Shown here: positions 34,886 to 47,776 of the stretch, piece by piece
Numbering within the stretch: the first letter of the stretch is position 1
How the letters are laid out: the number at the start of each line of letters is the position of its first letter
DNA from: Riptortus pedestris
Taxonomy: Eukaryota > Arthropoda > Insecta > Hemiptera > Alydidae
Reading direction: 5' to 3'
DNA: 64,000 bases
Assembly: GCA_019009955.1 (NCBI GenBank)
Contig: CM032230.1
Location: forward strand, 17,346,001 to 17,410,000
Made by a program: the position numbers and the translations under genes
The notes under the pieces: generated by a model
Told to the model about the DNA's origin: nothing
What the model saw: only the letters and a program-made list of their open reading frames with translations
Database searches by the model: none

Positions 34886-37800
34886 TATAAATTACGTTTT
34901 GGCTATATGGTATGCTACAGAAAGGCCTAGGATGGTGATAACTGATTTCTAGGCTATGTAGTATACTGCAGAAAGACCTAGAATGGTGTTAACTTATGCC
35001 TTGGCTATGTAGTATACTACAGAAAGGCCTAGGATGGTGATAACTTATTTCTAGGCTATGTAGTAAACTACAGTCAGGCCTAGGGTGGTGATAACTTATT
35101 TCTAGCCTATGTGGTATACTACAGACAGGCCTAGGATGGTGATAACTGATTTCTAGACTACATGGTATGCTACAGAAAAGCCTAGGATGGTGATAACGTA
35201 TTTCTAGGCTATGTAGTATACTGCAGAAAGACCTAGAATGGTGTTAACTTATGCCTTGGCTATGTAGTATACTACAGAAAGGCCTAGGATGGTGATAACT
35301 TATTTCTAGGCTATGTAGTAAACTACAGTCAGGCCTAGGGTGGTGATAACTTATTTCTAGGCTATGTAGTAAACTACAGTCAGGCCTAGGGTGGTGATAA
35401 CTTATTTCTAGGCTATGTAGTAAACTACAGTCAGGCCTAGGGTGGTGATAACTTATTTCTAGGCTATGTAGTAAACTACAGTCAGGTCTAGGGTGGTGAT
35501 AACTGATTTCTAGGCTATGTAGTATACTACAGTCAGGCCTAGAATGGTGATAACTTATTCCTTGGCTATGATGTATACTACAGAAAGGCCTAGGATGGTG
35601 ATAACTTATTTCTAGGTTATGTAGTAAACTACAGTCAGGCCTAGTATGGTGATAACTTATTCCTTGGCTATGTAGTATACTACAGAAATGCCTAGGATGG
35701 TGATAACTGATTTCTATACTATATCTTACTGCAGAAAGGCCTAGGATGGTGATAACTGATTTCTAGGCTATGTAGTATACTACAGAAAGGCCAAGGATGG
35801 TGATAACTGATTTCTCGGCTATGTAGAATACTATAGAAAGGCCTAGGATGCTGTTAACTTATTTCTAGGCTATGTAGAATACTATAGAAAGGCCTAGGAT
35901 GGTGATAACGTATTTCTAGGCTGAATGGTATACTCCAGAAGGCCTAGGATTATGATAAATGATTTCTAGGCTATGTAGTATACTACAGAAAGGCCTAGGA
36001 TGGTGATAACTGATTTCTAGGCTATGTAGTATACTACAGAAAGGCCTAGGATGGTGATAACTGTCATATCTTACTGCAGAAAGGCCTAGGATGGTGATAA
36101 CTGATTTCTAGGCTATGTAGTATACTACAGAAAGGCCTAGGATGGTGATAACTGATTTCTAGGCTATGTAGTATACTACAGAAAGGCCTAGGATGGTGAT
36201 AACTGATTTCTAGGCTATGTAGTATACTACAGAAAGGCCTAGAATGGTGATAACTGATTTCTATACTATATCTTACTGCAGAAAGGCCTAGGATGGTGAT
36301 AACTGATTTCTAGGCTATGTAGTATACTACAGAAAGGCCTAGGATGGTGATAACTGATTTCTAGGCTATGTAGTATACTACAGAAAGGCCTAGGATGGTG
36401 ATAACTGATTTCTAGGCTATGTTATACTACAGAAAGGCCTAGGATGGTGATAACTGATTTCTAGGCTATGTAGTATACTACAGAAAGGCCTAGGATGGTG
36501 ATCACTTATTTCTAGGCTATGTAGTATACTACAGAAAGGCCTAGGATGGTGATAACTGATTCTAGGCTATGTAGTATACTACAGAAAGGCCTAGGATGGT
36601 GATAACTGATTTCTAGGCTATGTAGTATACTACAGAAAGGCCAAGGATGGTGATAACTGATTTCTAGGCTATGTAGTATACTACAGAAAGGCCTAGGATG
36701 GTGATAACTGATTTCTATACTATATCTTACTGCAGAAAGGCCTAGGATGGCGATAACTGATTTCTAGGCTATATGGTATGCAACAGAAAGGCCTAGGTTG
36801 GTGATAACTGACTTCTAGGCTATATGGTTTGCAACAGAAAGGCCTAGGATGGTGATAACTGATTTCTAGGCTATGTAGTATACTACAGAAAGGCCTAGGA
36901 TGGTGATAACTGATTTCTAGGCTATGTAGTATACTACAGAAAGGCCTAGAATGGTTATAACGTATTTCTGGGCTATGTATTATTCTACAGAAATGCCTAG
37001 GATGGTGATAACTGATTTCTATACTATATCTTACTGCAGAAAGGCCTAGGATGGTGATAACTGATTTCTATACTATATCTTACTGCAGAAAGGCCTAGGA
37101 TGGTGATAACTGATTTCTAGGCTATGTAGTATACTACAGAAAGGCCTAGGATGGTGATAACTGATTTCTAGGCTATGTAGTATACTACAGAAAGGCCTAG
37201 GATGGTGATAACTGATTTCTATACTATATCTTACTGCAGAAAGGCCTAGGATGGTGATAACTGATTTCTATACTATATCTTACTGCAGAAAGGCCTAGGA
37301 TGGTGATAACTGATTTCTAGGCTATGTAGTATACTACAGAAAGGCCTAGGATGGTGATAACTGATTTCTAGGCTATGTTATTTCTAGGCTATGTAGTATA
37401 CTACAGAAAGGCCTAGGATGGTGATAACTGATTTCTAGGCTATGTAGTATACTACAGAAAGGCCTAGGATGGTGTTAACTTATTTCTAGGCTATATAGTA
37501 TACTACAGAAAGACCTAGAATGGTGTTAACTTATTCCTAGGCTATATGGTATGCTACAGAAAAGCTTAGGATGGTGATAACTTTCTTTTAGGCTATATCC
37601 TACTGCAGAAAGGGCCTAGAATGGCGATAACTGATTTCTAGGCTATATGGTATGCAACAGAAAGGCCTAGGGTGGTGATAACTTATTTCTAGGCTATGTA
37701 GTAAACTACAGTCAGGCCTAGGGTGGTGATAACTTATTTCTAGGCTATGTAGTAAACTACAGTCAGGCCTAGGATGGTGATAACTTATTTCTAGGCTATG

Positions 37801-38345
37801 TAGTAAACTACAGTCAGGTCTAGGGTGGTGATAACTGATTTCTAGGCTATGTAGTATACTACAGTCAGGCCTAGCATGGTGATAACTGATTTCTAGGCTA
37901 TGTAGTATACTACAGAAAGGCCTAGAATGGTGATAACTTATTCCTTGGCTATGATGTATACTACAGAAAGGCCTAGGATGGTGATAACTTATTTCTAGGT
38001 TATGTAGTAAACTACAGTCAGGCCTAGAATGGTGATAACTTATTCCTTGGCTATGTAGTATACTACAGAAAGGCCTAGGATGGTGATATCTGATTTCTAG
38101 GCAATGTAGTATACTACAGACAGGCCTAGGATGGTGATAACTAATTTCTAGGGTGTGGTGTACTACAAAAGGCCGAAGGATTTGTAAATATTAGGTGGTG
38201 ATAACTTATTTTTAGCCGATATGATGTACTACAGAAAAGCCTAAGATGGTGACAACTTATTCTAGGCTATGTAGTATTACACAGAAAGGCTTATGTTGGC
38301 GATAAATTATTTCTAGACTATGGTAAACTCCAAAGAATGTAATGA
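34886..38345. repeat. 51-bp satellite array, about 65 units
   Basis: The main unit reads GCCTAGGATGGTGATAACTG, ATTTCTAGGCTATGTAGTAT, ACTACAGAAAG. It contains the perfect palindrome GTAGTATACTAC, framed by TAGGC and GCCTA. A 49-bp variant (CTATACTATATCTTACTGCA) is interspersed at about 35712, 36250, 36713, 37019, 37066, 37213 and 37265. Units with GTAGTAAACTAC cluster at 35030-35520 and 37680-37810. Edges are degraded. Confidence 0.95.
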
Positions 38346-39164
38346 AGTTAATTAATTTTGCTTATACAAATTGGTCAATAAAAAAATATTGAGTATCTTT
38401 GGCAGAACAGCCTATTATAGGCTATGGTCTTCCATATGTTTTGGTAGGAGGCCTAGCTTGGCTATGATAGTACTACACACCAAGATACCTATTTCTTTTT
38501 TTAAATAGCTTTTTAATTGCTTCACGATGGTGAGCCATCACAAGGAGGAACAGGTAGAAGCTTAGCCGTGGCGCAGGATTACCGTACGACCAAATAAAAA
38601 ATTGTATATAATCCTAGGGTTTGAAACGAATTTCGGAGTGTGGCCCCTCCAATATTAAATAATTTTTCCAAAAGAAGATTGTAATCGAAACTTTTTATTT
38701 TGTAATATTTAAACTGGATACCTTTTTTTTTTTTCTTTTTTTTTATTTACTACTCAAAAAGTAACGGAATATCAAAGTTTCTAAAAAGGTGGGAAATTGT
38801 ATTGTATTACTGGAGCCCAATCTCTATTCTCAGGCTGTCAAAGAACTATGATGTTTAAATAGTACAAAAAAGAGATTTGTAAAAGAGTGAGAGAGAAAAA
38901 ACACAGAGAATATTTATCCGTTAGTTGGAGTAACGGAGGATGGTGGAAATACTTAGGAGTTCTTTGTCATGGGAAAACTATTCCAGCAGTTCAACTTGGA
39001 GGGAAAATCTATAAGCTGTAAATAGAGCAGAATTACAATATGGAACTCTCACAACCCCCAATAAAAAAAAAAAAAAATTTTACTTCAATTAGTAAGAGTC
39101 CTAACAAAAACGAGGCTTGGAATTTGATCTGAGCATTAGATGTTTAATAATATGACAGTTGCAC
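38346..39164. other. AT-rich intronic sequence
   Basis: Nothing recognised apart from T and A runs. Confidence 0.4.
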
Positions 39165-39592
39165 TTAAAAATGGCGTGAGGAGGAGTAGGGGGGAGTGGT
39201 TAGCTGAATCTCAAAAGCGAACATTCAAATAATTTTCATTGGAGTTAGACATCAACAACACTCGTGCCTAATATTTTTTATTGTCCTACCCACATTAACG
39301 GACTCATTAACGACTTTACATATTATGCCTTTTTCTGAACACCTACTTTCCTTGATCCGTGCTCAGGCGGTAATGAAATTTGTCTTCCTTTTGTGCAAGA
39401 AACTTTTAAATATTGAGTTTGGTCACGATCGAACAAACATTGCGACCGGTAGACCTATAACAGGCAAGTAAGTGTATTCAGAAACACACACACAAACTTC
39501 AAAGTACCTCATTTTTGTCATCAAGGCAGGACCGATGAACATTTGAGAATTCGTAAATCGCGTCTTAAGTAAAACTTTAGGGAAATCAAGAT
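39165..39592 (-). mobile_element. Helentron-like element, degraded reverse copy
   Basis: A-module trace (GTGAGGAGGAGTAGGGGGGA) at 39175, core (ATTGAGTTTGGTCACGATCG, TTGCGACCGGTAGACC) near 39410-39455, and 5' part (TCATTTTTGTCATCAAGGCA, AATCGCGTCTTAAGTAAAAC) to about 39592. Both termini are damaged. Confidence 0.7.
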
Positions 39593-39760
39593 GGAAGCAC
39601 TTTCGCAGAATTGGAGAATGTAATTGTCAACATATTCTCCCAAAATAACTAAACCCAAGAGCATTATCTTTTACTAACATCCTTATCTGCAAGAAATTAA
39701 CGAGATACCTCTTTCGTTTGACAAAATCTCTAAAAAATTCCAAATAAATATTTTTTTGGG

Positions 39761-39997
39761 GCTCAGGTTAGCCATGCGAGTTAAAGCGTTGACCATTATC
39801 TCACATGGCAAACCTAGATTGGCGCCTCCGCTTCCTCGCCTGGGTAAAGGAATTTATTTAGTGAGGAAATTCATTAAATAACATCCTAAAATCCCACCCT
39901 GGTTAGAAAAGTGTGGTAACCTGTAGAAAACCCATCTCAATTAGCCCGAGTTGCAAAAAGTGAACGTTAATAAATAATAATAATAATAAATACATTT
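39761..39997 (+). mobile_element. tRNA-derived SINE, near full length
   Basis: The head GGTTAGCCATGCGAGTTAAA carries the A box; the B box is degraded (GATTGGCGCCTCCGCTTCC). The body (CCCACCCTGGTTAGAAAAGT, GGTAACCTGTAGAAAACCCA) leads to TTGCAAAAAGTGAACGTTAA and a (TAA)n tail. Confidence 0.85.
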
Positions 39998-40860
39998 TTT
40001 TTTTGAGTTCATTCTCCATGGTTACCCAATTTCAACTGTCTATGTACGAGACAATTTCATAAATGTCACAATCCATACATTAAATATTAATTCTGCACTT
40101 TTGCTAATTTATCTGTATTGACATAAGCTATAGGTATTACAGTTGTTGTACTATCGAGCAGAGAGTTCGTTATCTGTGTATGGTGCAAAGGGAACCTATT
40201 CGGAAATAGACCGCATTCCAAATCAATGTCTTGGTACCATTATGCTTAGTTAATATTTAAGATCTCGAATATAGTAACTTCAGTTGCTAACATTATTTTA
40301 TACTAATAGAATAAAACTAATTTGTGGATTGTCAATTTTTATGGGATCATCTCATTTCTTTTGGTGTATTATATTAAAGACCCCATTGGTACATTCTACG
40401 CTTCTCCCGTTTTACAAGCAGCATTTTTTCCGAGTTGTAAATCTTTTCCAACCCATTGGAATACTAGTTTGATAGGAACCTGTATTGCTTAGCTGAATAT
40501 TACACATATTGCGGCTATAAAACAGAAGTTGAGATTTAGTTTGTTTGCAACTATTGTATAATTGTGGCAGACTAAAGCTGAGGCTTTGGGAGAGAAGTTA
40601 ACTGTCTGCAGTTGGGCTTTGATGTATGGGAGTATGCATTACAGATTTATATGAGGATGCATAGGCTGCCGGTCTCCTTGCCTTAATCTATGGGCCATGT
40701 TAGTTGAGGCTTGTTGCATAAACATTTCCAGTCCAAGATGCACCGGCAGGGGGGGAGGGGACGTGTTTCCCAAGGTGCAGTTGAAACGACTCCGAGCTGG
40801 GTGGGTTCCTGCAGGATTGCCACTCCATGCAAATCCCCCCTCTCTCTGTGCGCCTGTGTT
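39998..40860. other. Intronic sequence, no gene recognised
   Basis: Open frames around 40284-40472 and 40680-40960 are short or lie on GA-rich sequence. Confidence 0.4.
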
Positions 40861-40864
40861 TGTG

Positions 40865-41030
40865 TGTCAGGGCGAGAGAGAGAGAGTGAGGGAGAGAGAA
40901 AGACAGAGAGAAAGAGAGAGATAGAGAGAGTTTGAGTGAGGGAGAGAGAGGAGGTTAGCTTCATTAGCCGGTGAGGAGCAGGGGCTGAGGGAGAGAGAGG
41001 GGGAGAGAGAGCAAAAAAGTGAGAGAAGGG
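40865..41030. repeat. GA-rich low-complexity tract
   Basis: Purine-rich strand with GAGAGA runs. It explains the opposing open frames across it. Confidence 0.85.
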
Positions 41031-41184
41031 TCTCGGGGAATTTATGTTTATTGATTGGGAAAGAGGCTGAACATTCTAGCTATCTCGTTCCTCTTCCTCC
41101 GCTCCTTATCTCTCCCTCATCCCTCTCTATTTATTATAATTAAATTTAAATGGTCTCCTTTCAATCGCCCTCGCCGCATAGTCG

Positions 41185-42055
41185 CCAACTTGAAAATAGT
41201 TGGAGTTTTCGCTTCAAAACAGTATGAAACGCTGAGCTCAGGCAGATCTGCTACTCGGAAATACTTGGAGTTTTCACTACGAAAACCATACGAAATACCG
41301 ATGCCAGACTGACCAGTGAATAGGGAACACTTGTAGTTTTCTATTCAAACCGATTTAAAAACGTTGATGTCATGAAGGCTTTTACCTTGGAAATACTTTT
41401 TCCTTCAAAATAATCTGTGACACTGACGGCGGACATGCCAGTAATTTGGAAATAATAGTTTTCCCCTCAAAATAATATGAAGCACTGATGGCAGGCAGGT
41501 CTGTAACTTGGAAATACTTGGGGGTTTCTCTTCAAAATAATGTGCAACGATGATGGTGGACAGGTCTGTAACTTGGAAATACTTGGGGTTTTCTCTTCAA
41601 AATAATGTGCAACGATGATGGTGGACAGGTCTGTAACTTGGAAATACTTGGGGGTTTCTCTTCAAAATAATGTGCAACGATGATGGTGGACAGGTCTGTA
41701 ACTTGGAAATACTTGGGGTTTTCTCTTCAAAATAATGTGCAACGATGATGGTGGACAGGTCTGTAACTTGGACATACTTTGAGTTTTCCCTTCAAAATAA
41801 TATGAACGCTGATGGCACGTCTGTAACTTGGAAATACTTGGTGTTTTCCCTTCAAAATAATATGAAACACTGATGGCAGGCTGGTCTGTAACTTGGAGTT
41901 TTTTTTTTCCAAAATAGTATGAAACACTGATGGTGTACAGGTCTATCACTTAGAAATACTTGGTGTTTTCCCTTCAAAATCGTATGAAACGCTGATAGCA
42001 GACAGGTCTGTGACTAGGATATACTTGGAATTTCTTTTCAAAACCACAAGAAATC
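41185..42055. repeat. 65-bp tandem repeat
   Basis: About 13 units of the type GTCTGTAACTTGGAAATACT, TGGGGTTTTCTCTTCAAAAT, AATGTGCAACGATGATGGTG, GACAG. GTCTGTAAC recurs at 41564 and 41629. Central units are nearly identical; outer ones are diverged. Confidence 0.92.
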
Positions 42056-42869
42056 AGGCACAAGTGCGTTTCCCCCATTTATTTGAAGTATATAATCTTA
42101 AGGCCGGATGAGTGTGATGGTGATTCTGTTACTTGATAGTTTTAAATAAGTTCAGTTAATACCACATATTTTGTCGATACCTCACTTAGGAACACAAGAC
42201 ATGAGAAACTACATTATTCATGTAAATCTACTACCTGCAAATTTAGTTACTTTTCAAGTAAACGCAACTATATTCGCCAGCTTCTCACTGGGGTAATTTT
42301 TCTTTATAGTGATCTTGTAAATGGAACTGAGATTGTGTCTGAGACTGAAGGTACATGTACCTATGAGATACGAGAAGGTCACGAATAAGAATTAAATTGA
42401 ATTTTAATAGAGTTGATCCCGGATTTAGTTTGAAATGGACACAATATAGAGAACAGATTTAGTACTGTTAGGAGTCAAAGGGTTAAGGAGGTTGACTGAG
42501 AACATTAAAGAGCCAGCTTTCCCAGCTTTATAGAAATGGCCGTGAATGGTGGAAGTGATAAATCTCCCCTCTGAGATAGCAGCCTCTGATGCAGGCGAGG
42601 TTTCGACACAGCTACGTCCAGCTTCCTCGTGTCCTTTTACAGCCATACATTGATTTATGGAAATTTTTATCAATTCAGTCTCTCTTATTCATGGAAGAGA
42701 GGTGAGGAATCTCGTCTAGACCATACTTTTTAGTAAATCCAACGGTCACAACCTACTTTTTATTTTCCAGTAGTTTTGCCAGGAATAGAGCAGCACTGGC
42801 TTGCCTACATCTCAACCTTTAATTAGAATAAAAATGCGCTAAAAGTGTTCAAACGTATTTATCATCATT
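42056..42869. other. Intronic sequence, no gene recognised
   Basis: Nothing recognised. Confidence 0.4.
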
Positions 42870-44230
42870 TGCACTCCTACAGCTAGCTTCTTAGGTGTTT
42901 ATCTGCAATTGCACTTCTTCAGCTTCCTTCTTGCTTATTTATCAGCTATTTTCACTCCTAAAGGCGTATACTTAGTCTTAATCTCCAATTTCACTTCTAA
43001 AGCTACCCTCTTGAGAGTTTGCCCACAATTTCACACATACAGCTGGCATCTTACGGATTTCACTCCCACAGTCAAATTCGTGCGTGGTTTTTTATCTATT
43101 TCACTCCTAGAGCTCTCTTCATACGTATTTACCAGCTATTTTGATTCCTACAGTTATCTACTAAAATCTTTATCAACAAATTCACTCCTATGACTATTTC
43201 CTAAAATATTAATCAGACATTTCACTCCTAGAGCTATCTCCTTAATTTATTATGAACAATTTCACTCCTTCAGTTATCTTCATAATTGATTATCAACAAT
43301 TTCACTCCTAGAGCTATTTTCTTAATTTATTATCAGCAATTTCACTCATATGGCTATCTTCTTAATTGAGTATCCGTAATTTCACTCACACAGCTATCTT
43401 CTTAAATTATTATCACCAATTTCACTCTTGCAGCTATCTTCTTAATTTATTATCAGCAATTGAACTCATATGGCTATCTTCATGATTGATTATCAACAAT
43501 TTCACTCCTAGAGCTATCTTCTTAATTTGTTATCAACAATTTCACTCATATGGCTATCTTATTAATTGATTATCTGCAATTTCACTCCTAGAGCTATCTT
43601 CTTAATTTATTATCAGCAATTTCACTCATATGGCTATCTTATTAATTGATTATCTGCAATTTCACTCCTAGAGCTATCTTCTTAATTTATTATCAGCAAT
43701 TTCACTCATATGGCTATCTTCTTAATTGAGTATCCGTAATTTCACTCACACAGCTATCTTCTTAAATTATTATCACCAATTTCACTCTTACAGCTATATT
43801 CTTAATTTATTATCAGCAATTTCACTCATATGGCTATCTTCATGATTGATTATCAACAATTTCACTCCTTCTGCCATCGTTTTAATTGATTATCAACAAT
43901 TTCACTCCTAGAGCTATCTTCTTAATTTATTATCAGCAATTTCACTCATATGGCTATCTTCTTAATTGATTATCCGCAATTTCACTCTTACAGCTATATT
44001 CTTAATTTATTATCAGCAATTTCACTCTCACAGCTAATTCTGTAACCCCAGTGAATAAGTGGTTAAGTCGACCAGTGAGTAAGTGGACTTAACCACTTAT
44101 TCACTGGTACAACAGAATTTTTATCAGCAATTTCACTCATATAGCTAGCTATCTTCTTAATTAATTATCAGCAATTTCACTCCTATATCTGCCTTCTTAC
44201 GTATTTATCAGCGATTTATCTCCTACAGCT
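42870..44230. repeat. 40-bp tandem repeat
   Basis: About 34 units built from TATCTTCTTAATTTATTATC, AGCAATTTCACTCATATGGC. TTCACTC begins at 43341 and again at 43381. The left third is the most diverged. A foreign palindrome lies inside at 44048-44107. Confidence 0.93.
44048..44107. repeat. Perfect 22-bp inverted repeat inside the array
   Basis: Arms 44048-44069 and 44086-44107 are exact reverse complements, separated by 16 nt. The spacer contains CCAGTGAGTAAGTG, itself a near copy of the arm start CCAGTGAATAAGTG. Confidence 0.97.
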
Positions 44231-44807
44231 ATGCTCATTAATATATTTTAACAGGATTCATCACAGAATCTATCACGTAACAAACTACACCATCGGCAAA
44301 TCCATGAGTTAATCTAAAAGCATAAATCCATAAAACATTAGGTAGGCTACACAAATAGGCAAAATTCGTATATTATTGATAAATTAATATGTAAAAATTA
44401 TATATGCACATATATAGGTTGTAAATATTTAAATACGCACTAAATGTAGCGTCTAAGGATAGTATAATATAAAAGCCAATACCTTTATGATAACCACCTG
44501 AGCGCTTTATAGGTACTTTATTTAATTTATTATCCAATATTGGAGCCAATGTCTTAATACTGAAAAGTTAATTTCAGAGTTCAATTTCGTAGAGAGATGT
44601 ATTCTCCAAATGAAAGTAATCAGTTTGTAAATTTCTTGTCCCATTATTATCATCACATAATAAAACGTGCATATAGTGTATACACTTACAAAAAGAAAAA
44701 AACACAGGTGCGGAAAAGTTCACTCACGGTTTGATAAAGCTGTCAAATTTTGCAGTTAGTTTATAACAGGTACCCATTTGCGCAGAAGTGAAGTAAAAAG
44801 ACTCAAT
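44231..44807. other. AT-rich intronic sequence
   Basis: Nothing recognised. Confidence 0.4.
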
Positions 44808-45034
44808 TGAATCTGAGTTGGTATTCTGGCAGGTGGAAGTGATTTCCAATGTAGGTAGATGAAGTAATTGGCCACTATAACAATTTATTAAAACCTCAGA
44901 GCCCTTTCGATGCAGTGGTCAACATCCGAGACCCTCGGGCACTGACGATGATGCACTGCATCGAAAGCGCTCTGCCGTTTTAATAAATTGTGTTAGTGGA
45001 AGCGTAGCCAATTTTTTCATCCTATCTACACAAA
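44808..45034 (+). mobile_element. Fold-back element with hammerhead-like core
   Basis: It starts at GAGTTGGTATTCTGGCAGGT and ends at CATCCTATCTACAC. Two arm pairs fold back: GTAGGTAGATGAAGTAATTG with CAATTTATTAAAAC, and CTTTCGATGCAGTG with CACTGCATCGAAAG. A second, shorter copy in the opposite orientation lies at 59790-59968. The terminal layout recalls Penelope-like retroelements, many of which carry hammerhead ribozymes. No reverse transcriptase is present, so it would be non-autonomous. Confidence 0.75.
44938..44976 (+). ncRNA. Hammerhead-type ribozyme candidate
   Basis: In order: stem I GGCA, core CTGACGA, one extra T, stem II GATGC-ACT-GCATC, core GAAA, a minimal stem III with cleavage site GCGCTC, and stem I' TGCC. 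Every invariant core base of the type I hammerhead is present. Departures are the extra base before stem II and the very short stem III. Predicted cleavage is after C44972. Confidence 0.5.
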
Positions 45035-45655
45035 TAATTTTAAGTATAACGATTTTTTTACCTGGTTCTTCCTAGACATGAAATGTATTGGTAACATTTT
45101 GCGCTAATACGGCTGTAATGAAAAGACATGCATTTACAAATATTTGACGTAAGCTTAATGTAAATTCCCATTTGATCAATGGACTCAAATTTATTTAAGT
45201 CCAAAAAAAAAAAATTACAATTTCCATCTGTATGAATATTATTTGCAATAGTCATAATGCAAATCCTGTTGCATAATCGATAAATCGTATGCACCGTACT
45301 ATTGCAATCAGAATAAAATAAAATATCCCTCAAGGTTTGTTATGCAACCGATTGATTAAAGGAGTTAGCCATTTGTCAGTCTGTGTTATTAATAAAAAGG
45401 AAAATAAACACCTGACGTGGGAAGATATATTCAGCAAATAATTAGTAGTATGAAAACATGCAAATCTAATTTGAATGACTATTACAATATAAATATTATA
45501 TTTTCCAAAAAAAAAACTGAAAATTAATCCCCGGTCCCAACAAACCTCCTTGAGGCTATACTAAAATTTGTTTTCAATATTTCGAAGGAAATAACCATTT
45601 TACGCCTTCAGTTTTATTTTTCATTAAAACACGATGTTTACTTTTTAAAGGAGTA
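45035..45655. other. AT-rich intronic sequence
   Basis: Nothing recognised. Confidence 0.4.
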
Positions 45656-46058
45656 ATATTATATATATATATATATATACTAGCGGACCCGACAGACGTT
45701 GTCCTGCCTGATATTTCAAGCGATTAGGATGTTAAATTTAATAATATAATGTATAAAACAAAAGCTACACTTTACTATATCTCGTTTATACTATGTTATT
45801 ATAAAATTGAATATAAGAAACGTTCCTCTAAATTACAAAATAAACAACTTTTATCCTGTGCATATTTGCCGAAAAAGGGACGAAATATCGTTTTTTTTTT
45901 AATTTTAGGCCTCCCTTACAACTCCGACTCTTGCTCCATCTGCCTGGGTGATTTGTGACGCTAAACCATCCAGGGCGTCATCCAAACGCATACAAAAAAA
46001 TTCATTCAAATCGGTCAATCCGTTCAGGAGTTCAGCGACATACACATGTACAGTAGAG

Positions 46059-46095
<37 letters not shown>
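45656..46095. mobile_element. TA-flanked transposon remnant
   Basis: The stretch lies between two TA microsatellites. It begins ACTAGCGGACCCGACAGACG, TTGTCCTGCC and ends CATTCAAATCGGTCAATCCG, TTCAGGAGTTCAGCGACATA. Ends of this kind are common in arthropod interspersed repeats, but I cannot assign the class. No coding region survives. Confidence 0.6.
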
Positions 46096-46096
<1 letters not shown>

Positions 46097-46852
46097 ATAT
46101 ATATAAACGCTGGGTAAAAAGAGCAAATTTACATAGTGTTGGAATGACACGCTTTTGGTATCGCCATCCAATTAAATTGTCGATTTCTCCCGTATTTAGA
46201 CATGAACACAACTTTCATAAGAAAATTTAAGTTGACCACCATATGTTATGTTATTAATAGATATATTGAGTATCAGCGACCTCCCCAGTGAGAACAGTGA
46301 GTACGCTGCTAACAAGGAAAGACGGAATTAGTGGAAGTTGTACCTCGCCGACAGACCTTAACCAGTGTCATGAAACCAATGGTAATACCAATTAACCACA
46401 ACCAAATTATAACCCTCTTGCCCAGTGAGGACAGCCGCAACGAACGCAAGAGGGAAACGAGTTGTTCAGACCCCGAAGAACTGGCAATGTAAGCCACGAA
46501 ATATGTAGGGCAGTATGAATAATGTTTGAGGGAGAAAATGTTTTTTATTAGCGCCCCTTGCCATAAAACTATAAAGAAGATACGTTGATTATTTAGTGAA
46601 TATTCTATGAGTGAGCTTGGATGGTTTACTGACGGCTGATGAAAAATACAAAAAAATATCCAAATATTGTAGTAAAGGACAAGAACTGTAGAACCTTAAG
46701 TATTTAACGAGATTGAATTAGTATTATTTTTCGGACTGCTTCAAAGTCACGAAAGCATAATAAAATTCTTATTTTGACAAACTTCTCTTGATCCACTTTC
46801 AGCTTGTAAGACACTTCATATTTTGATTTAGGTTTACTCGCGCAACTGTGTA

Positions 46853-46854
<2 letters not shown>
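46096..46854. other. Intronic sequence, no gene recognised
   Basis: Nothing recognised. Confidence 0.4.
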
Positions 46855-46938
<84 letters not shown>

Positions 46939-46955
46939 GAGAGAGAGAGAGGGAC
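46855..46955. repeat. (TA)n(GA)n microsatellite
   Basis: About 50 bp of TA followed by about 45 bp of GA. Confidence 0.95.
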
Positions 46956-47470
46956 TGTTTGAAGGAACAGTATTTTTGCCATCTGGACAACTGGAGAGTC
47001 AAGTTATCTATGTCCCTTTCGTTCACAATATACTATAATAGATTATTCCCGCACACATATGGGGAATTCGCTGTAACGCATCATTACTTTCTTTAATTTC
47101 ATTCAATATGTAATTTACATAGAGGAATTGTACTTACGCAAACTGAGTGATGTAAAAAACTCCTATCTAGACATTGAGATACGATCTCATTTAGAGTGAC
47201 AGACAAGATTCTCTTTCTGTCTACTGAGAATGAATGATAACTTTTCTAATTAATAACATTATTAAGGTAGAAATGAAAGGGAACGTATAATGGGAAGCTG
47301 CTGGGTAAGGCACGGGACAGAGCAACCTACAAACCTTATTCTCACCGACAACAATTACTCTTCAACAACTTTCTAATATTTCTTCAAGACCGCCTTTTTA
47401 ATGAGTAATGCTGGCGGAATTGTTTGGGAAAATGGTACAGCCCCATCTGTCTGCCAATCAAAAAAATTAG
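46956..47470. other. Intronic sequence, no gene recognised
   Basis: Nothing recognised. Confidence 0.4.
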
Positions 47471-47471
47471 T

Positions 47472-47508
47472 AAATAGGGGCTGCGTAAACTAAGCAGATT
47501 TCCCACGC
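47472..47508 (-). mobile_element. Helentron-like 3'-end fragment
   Basis: AGTAAATAGGGGCTGCGTAA, then ACTAAGCAGATTTCCCACG, is the reversed 3' end. Only about 37 bp are recognisable. Confidence 0.75.
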
Positions 47509-47589
47509 ATAACGGAAAATTGTTCTCTTTTCAGAATGTATTCTCTATTGCTAATTGCAAATTCTACTAAGTGGCAGTTTACTTCTTTT

Positions 47590-47727
47590 AGCAGATTTCC
47601 CTTAAGGGAAATCAGCTATTGAGGTTGTACTCATGACGTGATTTTCGAAATTTTTCTTCAAATATCCATCGATCATACCCAGGAGATGACGAAAATGAGG
47701 TCCGTTCAAAACTGTATAATATATATA

Positions 47728-47776
<49 letters not shown>

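Noticed and set aside
34886..38345. CRISPR-like regular repeats
   Set aside because: Units are head-to-tail without unique spacers, and the window is eukaryotic.
44881..44930. Second hammerhead on the minus strand of the left fold-back arm
   Set aside because: The arm has ACTGCATCGAAAG but lacks CTGANGA upstream.
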